From Dehalococcoides sp. (lineage in GTDB: Bacteria; Chloroflexota; Dehalococcoidia; Dehalococcoidales; RBG-16-60-22), in contig DAOUZD010000042.1 in assembly GCA_030665795.1 (NCBI GenBank), positions 1-6,449 on the forward strand: a stretch of DNA of 6,449 bases. Direction: 5' to 3'. The notes below the pieces were generated by a model. It did no database searches. It was not told the DNA's origin and saw only the letters and a program-made list of their open reading frames with translations. Both the position numbers and the translations under genes were made by a program. The first letter of the stretch is position 1; the number at the start of each line of letters is the position of its first letter. Below are positions 1-5,562 of the stretch, piece by piece.

Positions 1-306
1 AGAGGATATCTCCTCAGGGTCGTGCTGAGAGTCAGCATCAAGGAGCACCAGAATATCGGGGTTTCTCTCTTTGGCTTGAGCCAGTATGCTCTGGATAGTT
101 GCTCCATAGCCTTTGTTTTCCCCGTGCTGTATGACGGTAGCGCCAGCAAGTTTCGCCACCTTAGAGGTACGGTCAGAGCTACCATCATCAACGACAACAA
201 CCTCATCCGCATACTGCCGGGCTTGCAAGACTAGACTACCAATGTATTTTTCCTCATTATAAGCAGGCATGCCGACAATTATTTTCGGTCGAGGTGATTC
301 AGTCAT
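1..306 (-). CDS. Family 2 glycosyltransferase (DPM1/polyprenol-type), N-terminal part, cut by left edge
   Basis: The 102 residues seen here are the start of a GT-A fold, family 2 glycosyltransferase. It begins MTESPRPKIIVGMPAYNEEK, with the classical first-strand motif (PAYNEE, residues 14-19). VVVVDDGSSDRT at 36-47 binds the nucleotide-sugar. GENKGYGATI follows at 62-71, and LLDADSQHDPEEI at 88-100 contains the DxD-like metal site (D90, D92). This order is typical of dolichyl- or polyprenyl-phosphate mannosyl/glucosyl transferases, cytoplasmic enzymes that load a sugar from a nucleotide donor onto a membrane lipid. The acceptor and any C-terminal membrane segments lie outside the window, so the exact substrate is unknown. 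The ATG at 306 is preferred because GGGAAGG sits 8 bases upstream and the conserved motif starts soon after. The frame stays open upstream to about 430 and includes a TTG near 410, so a longer form is possible but less likely. Confidence 0.9.
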   Translation of the reverse strand, partial: MTESPRPKIIVGMPAYNEEKYIGSLVLQARQYADEVVVVDDGSSDRTSKVAKLAGATVIQHGENKGYGATIQSILAQAKERNPDILVLLDADSQHDPEEISS

Positions 307-314
307 TACAATAA

Positions 315-321
315 CCTTCCC
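315..321 (-). promoter_or_regulatory. Ribosome binding site of the glycosyltransferase
   Basis: GGGAAGG on the minus strand lies 8 bases before the ATG at 306. It supports that start over in-frame upstream codons. Confidence 0.6.
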
Positions 322-400
322 ATTATAACTCGTCTCGTCTGCCTTCTTGGGTAGCCTCGCCGTCTTTACCTGAGATTCCTTTTCTGTATCCGTAATTATA

Positions 401-507
401 TCATATGTCAAAGAAAGTTTCTGCCTCCACCACCACTACTTTTAGCGAGCTATCTGCCTCTAGGGAGACAATGACGCCGCTCGCGCCATTTTAATATTCT
501 CCTCCCC
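401..507 (-). other. Short frameshifted reading frame behind a strong ribosome binding site
   Basis: On the minus strand GGGGAGGAG (507-499) is followed after 9 bases by an ATG (489-487), which is a good start signal. The frame it opens stops after nine codons (MARAASLSP). The overlapping frame at 490-401 reads on without a stop and gives GASGVIVSLEADSSLKVVVV followed by EAETFFDI. The hydrophobic, strand-like composition looks protein-like, so this may be a small gene broken by a frameshift, or the start of a gene otherwise lost. I do not recognise a family. It lies between the RCK_C remnant and the glycosyltransferase, all on the same strand. Chance is a real alternative, because only about 30 codons are involved. 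Confidence 0.2.
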
Positions 508-531
508 GTTTATCTTAACTTGTCTGTGCCT

Positions 532-859
532 TTATACTGTCCCCTCCATTGGCCGTAATTGCTCACGGGTACCAATCATAACCAGCTCATCTCCTAGTTC
601 AAGGAGCATCTCATCAGAAGGATTAGCGAGAAACTGACCATAAGAAGTAAAAAGACTATCCGAAAAAATTGCCGCCAGGGTAACATTAACGCCCTCTTCT
701 AATAAATGGGTATTAGTTGCGCACAGTTGCCCACGTTCATTTTACTATGACGATTGTCGGGCCACAAGACAGAACTGACAGAGGTATGTGAGTTAAAAAG
801 TCATCATGATGGACAACGGCATTAGTCACTAAATCGTGTCGGAAAAAGTGACTACGGAT
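532..859 (-). pseudogene. Decayed C-terminal fragment of a TrkA_C/RCK_C-domain protein (K+ transport regulation type)
   Basis: Two minus-strand frames join into one protein-like stretch with no start codon that has a ribosome binding site. The first (859-740, 40 codons) includes FLTHIPLSVLSCGPTIVIVK and hits a TGA at 739-737. The second (741-532, 69 codons) reads NERGQLCATNTHLLEEG, continues through ANPSDEMLLELGDELVMIG, and ends TREQLRPMEGTV then TAA. The pattern NPsD..L..GDELV.IGTREQL is the hallmark end of an RCK_C (TrkA_C) domain, the ligand-binding lobe attached to potassium channels, Trk systems and some antiporters. Dropping one A from the AAAA run at 743-740 fuses both halves (…TIVIV-NERGQL…). 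The channel, membrane or nucleotide-binding part is absent: upstream lies a TGA at 862-860 and then the end of the glutamate-synthase-like gene. This is therefore a truncated relic, possibly made worse by a sequencing indel. Confidence 0.55.
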
Positions 860-911
860 TCATTTTTTCTAAGAGAGAAAGAAACTTTTCTCCGTTTAGC
901 CGGTCTATTGC

Positions 912-2486
912 CTATCGGGAAAGGATTTTATCTACCTTTTCTGCATCTACATCCATTAGGTATGGAATACCAGAAACCTCAACAGCTTCCCTGGTTAATG
1001 ACATTAGGTCATCCCTTGATACGTAATTCAAAGCAAACTTTCTCGTCCCAGCCATAAGCTGCTGGAGACCGGTAGCCAGCCGATCATAATAAGTGTACAT
1101 GCCAATTGCAGCCGGAGGAATCTTGTTGAAACCCTTGCCATACTTTTCCTTAAGGTTGGCGGCAGCGGCAAAGGTTCTAAAGATGGCTTCCTCTTTTCCC
1201 TCAGGGGTTTCTAACGTCTCTTGTGCTTTCTCCCCAACCGTCTTGCCTACCATAGCTGCCGTTTGGCTAGCTCGACCAATACAAACTGCCTTAATATAGG
1301 GCGCACCCAAAGCGATAGCCTTGAAGACATGGTCTTCAAGGGCAATACCACCAGCAATAGCACAACTCGGAATGAAAGCGCCTTTCTTCTCGAGGCGAGA
1401 GAGGTAATCATAAAGCAGAGACTCGAGATAAACTGTGGGGATACCCCACTCGTTCATCATTCTCCACGGGCTCATTCCGGTGCCACCGCCAGCACCATCA
1501 ACGGTGAGAAGGTCAATTTTAGCCTCAGAGGCACACTTGACCGCTCTTGCCAAGTCGGATGGGCGGTAGGCGCCTGTCTTGAGACTAATATGTTTCGCGC
1601 CAAGACCTCGCAATCTTTCCGCTTCCCTGACAAACTCCTCGACAAAAGCCTCATCATCAATCATCCCCAGGCGAGAGTGTCTTTCAAACTCGTTGAAGGC
1701 ACCAACCTTGAAGGCCTCCTGGACAACCGGGTTATCCGGGTCAGGGAAAACTACATAGCCCCGCTTTTTAAGTTGCCTGGCACGGGCCACTGATTCTAAC
1801 TTTACCTCACCACCGATATCCTTGGCTCCCTGTCCCCATTTAGCTTCCACCACTTTAACACCAAGTTTCTCTACAACATACTCAGGCACACCAAGACGGC
1901 CATCTTCAACATTATACTGAACCACGATTTCACCAGCATCCTGTTGCCACTCCTTGAAGATACGAATCCTTCTCTCCATCTCAGGAGACCTGATTACCTT
2001 GCCACCCTTAAATTCTGCCTGTGGGTCCATGCCGCAGACATTTTCGCCGACAACAGTCAGCGTTCCACAAATGGCAGCACCTATCGCCATCCCCTCCCAG
2101 TGAATCCTAGCAATCTCGGTGGAGCCTAAGGCACCGGTAAAGAAGGGGACATTCAATTTTATTTTGTCTTGGGCACCAATTTCAGTTGAGACTTTCACCG
2201 CAGAGAAGAAAGCTTTGTCTGAATCTGCTTCCACGCCAACGGCGCCGACACAGGTACCCTGGATATTAAAGTGAGAGAAATCTACGGGATAGTCCTTATC
2301 CGCCCCGGCAGTTACCTTGCCAAAGGGTTGAGGATAAAGAACCTCCCGCCCCTTGACCGCTGATTTTCCCACTTCGCAAAGACCCGTGCAACCATCCAGA
2401 CAGGTAACACACAGCCCAGATTGAGTCACCTGCACCCGGCTCCTAGTTAAAGTAGCTGCGCTGACATTAGGTTTACTTAAGGTCAT
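912..2486 (-). CDS. FMN-binding glutamate-synthase-like protein (GltB central/FMN domain family)
   Basis: This 524-residue protein carries the FMN (alpha/beta barrel) domain of glutamate synthase, without the glutaminase and C-terminal beta-helix domains of full-length GltB. Matching motifs are FFTGALGSTEIARIHWEGMAI (115-135), VVQYNVEDGRLGVPEYVVEK (188-207), the flavin-site EAKWGQGAKDIGGEVK (214-229), LTVDGAGGGTGMSPW (327-341) and IAGGIALEDHVFKAIALGAP (377-396). In the family this domain binds FMN and turns 2-oxoglutarate plus ammonia into glutamate, but stand-alone members have varied or unknown roles. Two things are odd. The GC…H…CP.G cysteines that hold the 3Fe-4S cluster after the barrel are missing; only AVCIGRASQTAAMVGKT is seen at 400-416. 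An N-terminal motif C26-x2-C29-x3-C33-x3-C37 could hold an Fe-S cluster instead. The ATG has AAGGAGG 9 bases upstream. It lies 15 bases behind hisF, in one operon. Family membership is secure; the reaction is not. Confidence 0.85.
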   Translation of the reverse strand: MTLSKPNVSAATLTRSRVQVTQSGLCVTCLDGCTGLCEVGKSAVKGREVLYPQPFGKVTAGADKDYPVDFSHFNIQGTCVGAVGVEADSDKAFFSAVKVSTEIGAQDKIKLNVPFFTGALGSTEIARIHWEGMAIGAAICGTLTVVGENVCGMDPQAEFKGGKVIRSPEMERRIRIFKEWQQDAGEIVVQYNVEDGRLGVPEYVVEKLGVKVVEAKWGQGAKDIGGEVKLESVARARQLKKRGYVVFPDPDNPVVQEAFKVGAFNEFERHSRLGMIDDEAFVEEFVREAERLRGLGAKHISLKTGAYRPSDLARAVKCASEAKIDLLTVDGAGGGTGMSPWRMMNEWGIPTVYLESLLYDYLSRLEKKGAFIPSCAIAGGIALEDHVFKAIALGAPYIKAVCIGRASQTAAMVGKTVGEKAQETLETPEGKEEAIFRTFAAAANLKEKYGKGFNKIPPAAIGMYTYYDRLATGLQQLMAGTRKFALNYVSRDDLMSLTREAVEVSGIPYLMDVDAEKVDKILSR

Positions 2487-2495
2487 TTAATTTTT

Positions 2496-2502
2496 CCTCC
2501 TT
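2496..2502 (-). promoter_or_regulatory. Ribosome binding site of the glutamate-synthase-like gene, overlapping the hisF stop
   Basis: AAGGAGG on the minus strand lies 9 bases before the ATG at 2486. Its first A is the last base of the hisF TAA (2504-2502). Translation of the second gene is thus placed directly behind that of hisF, which supports one bicistronic message. Confidence 0.8.
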
Positions 2503-3272
2503 TATATCTTTACTGGTATCCCTCTTTCCTTTAGGTATCTCTTGGCTTCGGGAATAGATATTTCCCCGAAGTGAAAGATAGAAGCAGCCAGAACTGCTGC
2601 TGCTTTTCCTATCGTTACTGCTTCATAAAGGTGCTCTAGTTTGCCGGCACCGCCTGATGCGGTAACCGGTATGGCTACTGCTTCGGCAACTGCCTTTGTC
2701 ATCTCCAGGTCATACCCTTCTTTGGTGCCATCAGCATCCTTACTGGTGAGAAGAATCTCTCCCGCGCCCAGTCCTTCTACTCTCTTTGCCCACTGTACGA
2801 TGTCTAGCCCGGTGGCCGCACTACCGCTCTTTACCACTACCTCAAGCCGAGGAAGGTTGCTTCCTAAGGGATTCTTCCGTCCATCAATAGCAACCACCAG
2901 TTTTTCCTTGCCAAACTCCTCTGAGGCTTCTTTTATGAGCTCGGGGTTTTTAACAGCGGCAGTGTTAATCGAGACCTTATCTACACCGAGGTCGAATAAA
3001 TCCTTCATGTCCTTAACATTTCTGATGCCGCCGCCAACAGCGAAGGGGATAGTAACTCTTCCGGCCACCTTCTTCACCCATTCCATTACCGTGCCCCGAC
3101 TCTCCACAGTCGCCATTATATCGAGAAAAACAAGCTCATCAGCTCCTTCTCGACAGTAGGCTTCAGCGGCTTCCACAGGGTCTCGGGCATCACGCAAGTT
3201 GACAAAGTTTATCCCTTTGACTACCCTACCATCTTTGACATCCAGACAGGGAATAATCTTTATTTCTTTCAT
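2502..3272 (-). CDS. hisF: Imidazole glycerol phosphate synthase, cyclase subunit HisF
   Basis: HisF is the cyclase half of imidazole-glycerol-phosphate synthase in histidine biosynthesis. With HisH it converts PRFAR and glutamine-derived ammonia to imidazole glycerol phosphate and AICAR. The 256 residues match the family length and the (beta/alpha)8 barrel end to end. [15 protein letters not shown] is at 6-20 with catalytic D11, and VVAID at 126-130 carries the second catalytic Asp, D130. The phosphate-binding glycines are in AVGGGI (78-83) and TASGGAGK (204-211). Positions known to form the ammonia gate at the barrel bottom are kept as K5 (often Arg), E46, K99 and E172. The usual LLTSIDRDGTK is [11 protein letters not shown] here (174-184), a double substitution in a conserved loop. 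The ATG has AAAGAGG 7 bases upstream. HisH and other his genes are not in the window. The gene leads an operon with the glutamate-synthase-like gene. Confidence 0.96.
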   Translation of the reverse strand: MKEIKIIPCLDVKDGRVVKGINFVNLRDARDPVEAAEAYCREGADELVFLDIMATVESRGTVMEWVKKVAGRVTIPFAVGGGIRNVKDMKDLFDLGVDKVSINTAAVKNPELIKEASEEFGKEKLVVAIDGRKNPLGSNLPRLEVVVKSGSAATGLDIVQWAKRVEGLGAGEILLTSKDADGTKEGYDLEMTKAVAEAVAIPVTASGGAGKLEHLYEAVTIGKAAAVLAASIFHFGEISIPEAKRYLKERGIPVKI

Positions 3273-3297
3273 TTCATAACCTCTTTAGGTAAGACTC

Positions 3298-3328
3298 TAT
3301 GCGGTAATAGGTAACCGCTTGCCGCATA
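3298..3328 (-). promoter_or_regulatory. Inverted repeat in the hisF leader with two competing hairpins
   Basis: On the minus strand TATGCGG (3328-3322) and CCGCATA (3304-3298) form a perfect 7 bp stem around a 17-base loop. Inside it GCGGT (3318-3314) can instead pair with ACCGC (3305-3301), a 5 bp stem with an 8-base loop that uses part of the same 3' arm. The two folds exclude each other. The element lies at the expected 5' end of the hisF message, just before the ribosome binding site at 3286-3280. It could protect the message or control translation, or be an operator palindrome. The role is inference. Confidence 0.4.
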
Positions 3329-3337
3329 AACCAACAA

Positions 3338-3367
3338 ATTTTACCAGTTTCTTACAGCCGTCGTCAA
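3338..3367 (-). promoter_or_regulatory. Sigma70-like promoter of the hisF operon
   Basis: The minus strand has TTGACG (3367-3362), an 18-base spacer and TAAAAT (3343-3338). The TGG directly before the -10 box gives an extended -10. The expected transcript start near 3331 leaves a leader of about 59 bases before the hisF ATG. Confidence 0.65.
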
Positions 3368-3429
3368 TAGTTCTTGTCATATTGTTAGGAAAAAACTTTA
3401 TGCTAAGTATCCCCTACCTTAGCCTAATG

Positions 3430-3438
3430 TGTTATACT
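3430..3438 (+). promoter_or_regulatory. Extended -10 element, probable promoter of the lipid kinase gene
   Basis: TGTTATACT matches the extended -10 pattern TGnTATAAT with one change. No good -35 box lies 16-18 bases upstream, as is common for extended -10 promoters. It is 52 bases before the TTG start and diverges from the hisF promoter, so the two share one intergenic region. Confidence 0.4.
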
Positions 3439-3475
3439 GTCCCGTGGATACAACTGGGCAGGGATAAATAACCTC

Positions 3476-3481
3476 AGGAGG
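3476..3481 (+). promoter_or_regulatory. Ribosome binding site fixing the TTG start of the lipid kinase
   Basis: AGGAGG is followed by 8 bases and then TTG at 3490. The ATG at 3482 touches the site directly, is in another frame and stops after three codons (ATG AGT GCT TGA), so it is not the start. Confidence 0.75.
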
Positions 3482-3489
3482 ATGAGTGC

Positions 3490-4398
3490 TTGACATATGC
3501 GCGACTAATTGTCAATCCTATCGCCGGTGCCGGGAGAACTGCCAAGAAATGGCCACAGATTATGGCTTGGCTGCAAAGCATTGGACTACATTTCGAGTAT
3601 GATATGACCGAAGTCCCTGGCCATGCTAGAGAGCTGGCTAAATCAGCGGCTAAAAAGGGCTATGAGTTAGTGGTGTCCGTGGGCGGTGATGGTACCATAA
3701 ATGAGGTGGTGAATGGTTTGTATGATGCAGGTAACATCGCCGAGGTAATGCTGGGTATAATTGGCACAGGAACCGGCGGTGATTACCTTCGCACTATTGG
3801 TATCCCCCGGGCTTACCAAGAAGCTTGTCAATGTCTTAAAAACCCGAGAAAGTTTACCGTGGATGTTGGGGTCGTTGAATATTTCAGTAATGGCCAGATA
3901 GTGAAGCGATTATTTGTCAATTTTGCCGGCCTAGGCTTTGATGCTGAAATAGTTAAAGCTACCACCCAGAAATATAAAACCCTAAACAGGACGGTTTCTT
4001 ATCTCACCGGATTGTTTACTGCCCTTTTGTTTTATAAGAATAAGAAAGTAAGCCTCACCGTGGATGGTGAAGCGACAGAAAGAAAGGTTTGCACTATTTT
4101 GGTGAGCAATGGTAAGTATGGAGGCGGAGGTATGCTGGCTGCACCTGATGCTGACCTTGCCGACAGTCTTCTCGATGTATTGATAATTGGTGATTTGAGC
4201 AAGCCAGACCTTCTCTGGTCATTGCCCCGAGTGTACAAAGGCACCCACCTAACCCATCCCAAAGTCACCATGAAGAGAGCAAGAGAGATAGAGATACAAT
4301 CTAGAGAGGCGGTATCTTTACAAGCTGATGGTGAGTTGCTGGGTGAACTGCCGGCTCGTTTCTACGTACTACCGGCAGCGCTGAACGTTGCCGTCTAG
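3490..4398 (+). CDS. Diacylglycerol/lipid kinase family protein (YegS/DagK type)
   Basis: This 302-residue protein has the full length of soluble bacterial lipid kinases that phosphorylate diacylglycerol or related lipids with ATP at the inner membrane face. Motifs in order: LIVNPIAGAG (6-15) on the first strand; VSVGGDGTINEVVNGL (63-78), the nucleotide-binding GGDGT loop; IGTGTGGDYLRTIGIP (91-106), the counterpart of the usual GTGNDFAR with Gly in place of Asn; FAGLGFDAEIV (145-155); GGGGMLAAPDADLADSLLDV (211-230), where the usual DG is D225-S226; and QADGE near the end (278-282), the conserved acidic C-terminal site. No signal peptide or membrane helix is evident. The start is TTG: an in-frame TAA at 3469 limits upstream choices, AGGAGG is well spaced, and the next in-frame ATG would cut off the first motif. 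Whether the substrate is diacylglycerol, undecaprenol or a sphingoid-like lipid cannot be told from sequence. Confidence 0.92.
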   Translation: MTYARLIVNPIAGAGRTAKKWPQIMAWLQSIGLHFEYDMTEVPGHARELAKSAAKKGYELVVSVGGDGTINEVVNGLYDAGNIAEVMLGIIGTGTGGDYLRTIGIPRAYQEACQCLKNPRKFTVDVGVVEYFSNGQIVKRLFVNFAGLGFDAEIVKATTQKYKTLNRTVSYLTGLFTALLFYKNKKVSLTVDGEATERKVCTILVSNGKYGGGGMLAAPDADLADSLLDVLIIGDLSKPDLLWSLPRVYKGTHLTHPKVTMKRAREIEIQSREAVSLQADGELLGELPARFYVLPAALNVAV

Positions 4399-4449
4399 AT
4401 TCAAAGACTGGAATGATTGTGGGCAAAATATACCTACTCTGAAAATTTG

Positions 4450-4527
4450 TGGTCGGGGTGAGAGGATTTGAACCTCCGACCTCATGGTCCCAAACCATGC
4501 GCGCTAACCGGGCTGCGCTACACCCCG
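4450..4527 (-). tRNA. tRNA-Pro, anticodon UGG
   Basis: The minus strand folds into a full cloverleaf of 78 bases. The acceptor stem pairs CGGGGTG (4527-4521) with CACCCCG (4460-4454). The D arm is GCGC/GCGC, and the anticodon arm is CATGG/CCATG around the loop TTTGGGA, giving anticodon TGG. The T arm GGAGG/CCTCT encloses TTCAAAT, with one G-U pair. The discriminator A and CCA are encoded in the DNA (4453-4450). A C1-G72 pair is typical of bacterial tRNA-Pro. UGG can read most or all CCN proline codons. It lies 84 bases downstream of porB on the same strand and faces the end of the lipid kinase gene 51 bases away. Confidence 0.97.
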
Positions 4528-4584
4528 CAGTTTAAGCAGAGCCGATTATTCATTAAGGAACAATCTTGAAGCTAGCTACCTTGC

Positions 4585-4607
4585 TTAATCCTGATAGTCA
4601 GGACTAA
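4585..4607 (-). other. Short near-perfect hairpin just after porB
   Basis: TTA-a-TCCTGA, the loop TAG, then TCAGGA-c-TAA form a 10-position stem with a single mismatch and a 3-base loop, starting 4 bases beyond the porB stop. It could mark the 3' end of the por message or be a processing site between porB and the tRNA. No T-run follows in the direction of transcription, so it is not a standard intrinsic terminator. Confidence 0.35.
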
Positions 4608-4611
4608 CAGC

Positions 4612-5562
4612 TTACTCTCCTTGAGTTTTTTCCCCTCCAGATTTACTTGCCATTTCCACAAGTCTGGAATATTCCTGGCTCACTCTCTCTTGTATTATAC
4701 TTATCGTATCATCAGATAGGTGACGGAATCTTCCTTGCATCTGGAGATATTCTTTTACCGGCAACAACTTTGGCAAGTTCAAATTTAGTTTATATTGCCC
4801 GTTTTCCACTTCATATAAGGGGAATACCCCTGTCCTTACTGCCAAGCGACCTATCTTTATAGTGTCATCAGTGGCACACCTCCAGCCGGTCGGACAGACT
4901 GATAGGACGTGGATATAAGCTGGCCCGGGAGTCTCCAAGGCCTTGGTCACCTTTTTCATCAAATCACGGTGGTAACTGGGACAAGCAGTAGCAACATAAG
5001 GTATATCGTGAGCTGCGGCAATAGCCGGTAAGTTTTTCTTCCAAGTCACCTGTCCCAGGCTCTCCTTACCAGCAGGAGAGGTAGTTGTCGAAGCACCAAA
5101 GGGAGTGGCGGAAGACCTTTGAATCCCGGTATTCATATAGGCCTCGTTATCGAGACAAATGTAGAGGAAGTCATGCCCTCTTTCCAGCGCTCCAGATAAT
5201 GCTTGAAGTCCGATATCGCTGGTGCCGCCATCACCAGCGATACCTACTATCTTAATATTCCGTTCTGGACGTTTCCCTTTCTTAACCATAGCCTTCAATC
5301 CGGCCTCGGTGCCGGAGGCTACCGCCGCCACATTCTCAAATAAGGTGTGAATCCAAGGAATGCGCCAAGAAGTGTAAGGAAACGGTGAAGCAACCACTTC
5401 CATGCAGCCGGTAGCGTTAACGATTATGGCATTATTCCCGATAGCTTTAGCCGCCAACCTAACTGCCAGAGCCTCGCCACAGCCACTACAGGCACGGTGA
5501 CCGGGGGCAAAGGGTTCTTCTTCAGTTATTATTCCGGGACCATGAATAGCAATCGTCTCCAT
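4612..5562 (-). CDS. porB: 2-oxoacid (pyruvate) ferredoxin oxidoreductase, beta subunit
   Basis: The beta subunit binds thiamine diphosphate and one 4Fe-4S cluster in enzymes that convert a 2-oxoacid plus CoA to acyl-CoA, CO2 and reduced ferredoxin. The 316 residues have the family length. Cluster cysteines appear as C25-x2-C28 in HRACSGCGEA, C53 in NATGCME and C223 in SVCPTGW. The thiamine-diphosphate motif is GIAGDGGTSDIG (107-118), with the closing Asn in LDNEAYMNTG (137-146). PFPYTSWRIPWIHTLFEN (60-77) is also typical of PorB. Its ATG shares one base with the porA stop (TAATG), so translation is probably coupled and the subunits made in equal amounts. Pyruvate is the likely substrate by similarity, but related 2-oxoisovalerate or indolepyruvate enzymes look alike. 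The lysine- and glutamate-rich tail after about 305 is variable. Confidence 0.93.
   Translation of the reverse strand: METIAIHGPGIITEEEPFAPGHRACSGCGEALAVRLAAKAIGNNAIIVNATGCMEVVASPFPYTSWRIPWIHTLFENVAAVASGTEAGLKAMVKKGKRPERNIKIVGIAGDGGTSDIGLQALSGALERGHDFLYICLDNEAYMNTGIQRSSATPFGASTTTSPAGKESLGQVTWKKNLPAIAAAHDIPYVATACPSYHRDLMKKVTKALETPGPAYIHVLSVCPTGWRCATDDTIKIGRLAVRTGVFPLYEVENGQYKLNLNLPKLLPVKEYLQMQGRFRHLSDDTISIIQERVSQEYSRLVEMASKSGGEKTQGE

Noticed and set aside
392..411. TTGACA next to TATAAT on the minus strand in front of the glycosyltransferase.
   Set aside because: Only 5 bases separate the boxes, so they cannot act as one sigma70 promoter, and no good partner box lies at 16-18 bases for either.
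866..886. GAGAAA…TTTCTC inverted repeat after the glutamate-synthase-like gene as a terminator.
   Set aside because: The stem is short and A/T-rich and no T-run follows on the transcribed strand.
1221..1793. A 190-codon plus-strand frame inside the glutamate-synthase-like gene.
   Set aside because: It lies wholly opposite a gene with clear family motifs, and its translation shows no family pattern or ribosome binding site support.
2641..3159. A 172-codon plus-strand frame opposite hisF.
   Set aside because: It is the antisense shadow of a secure hisF; the Ser/Thr/Pro-rich translation is typical of such shadows.
532..3443. The 12-base string TTATACTGTCCC occurs at 532-543 and again at 3432-3443.
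   Set aside because: About one such 12-base coincidence is expected by chance in a window this size. One copy is the stop region of the RCK_C relic and the other a -10 box, so no shared function is supported.
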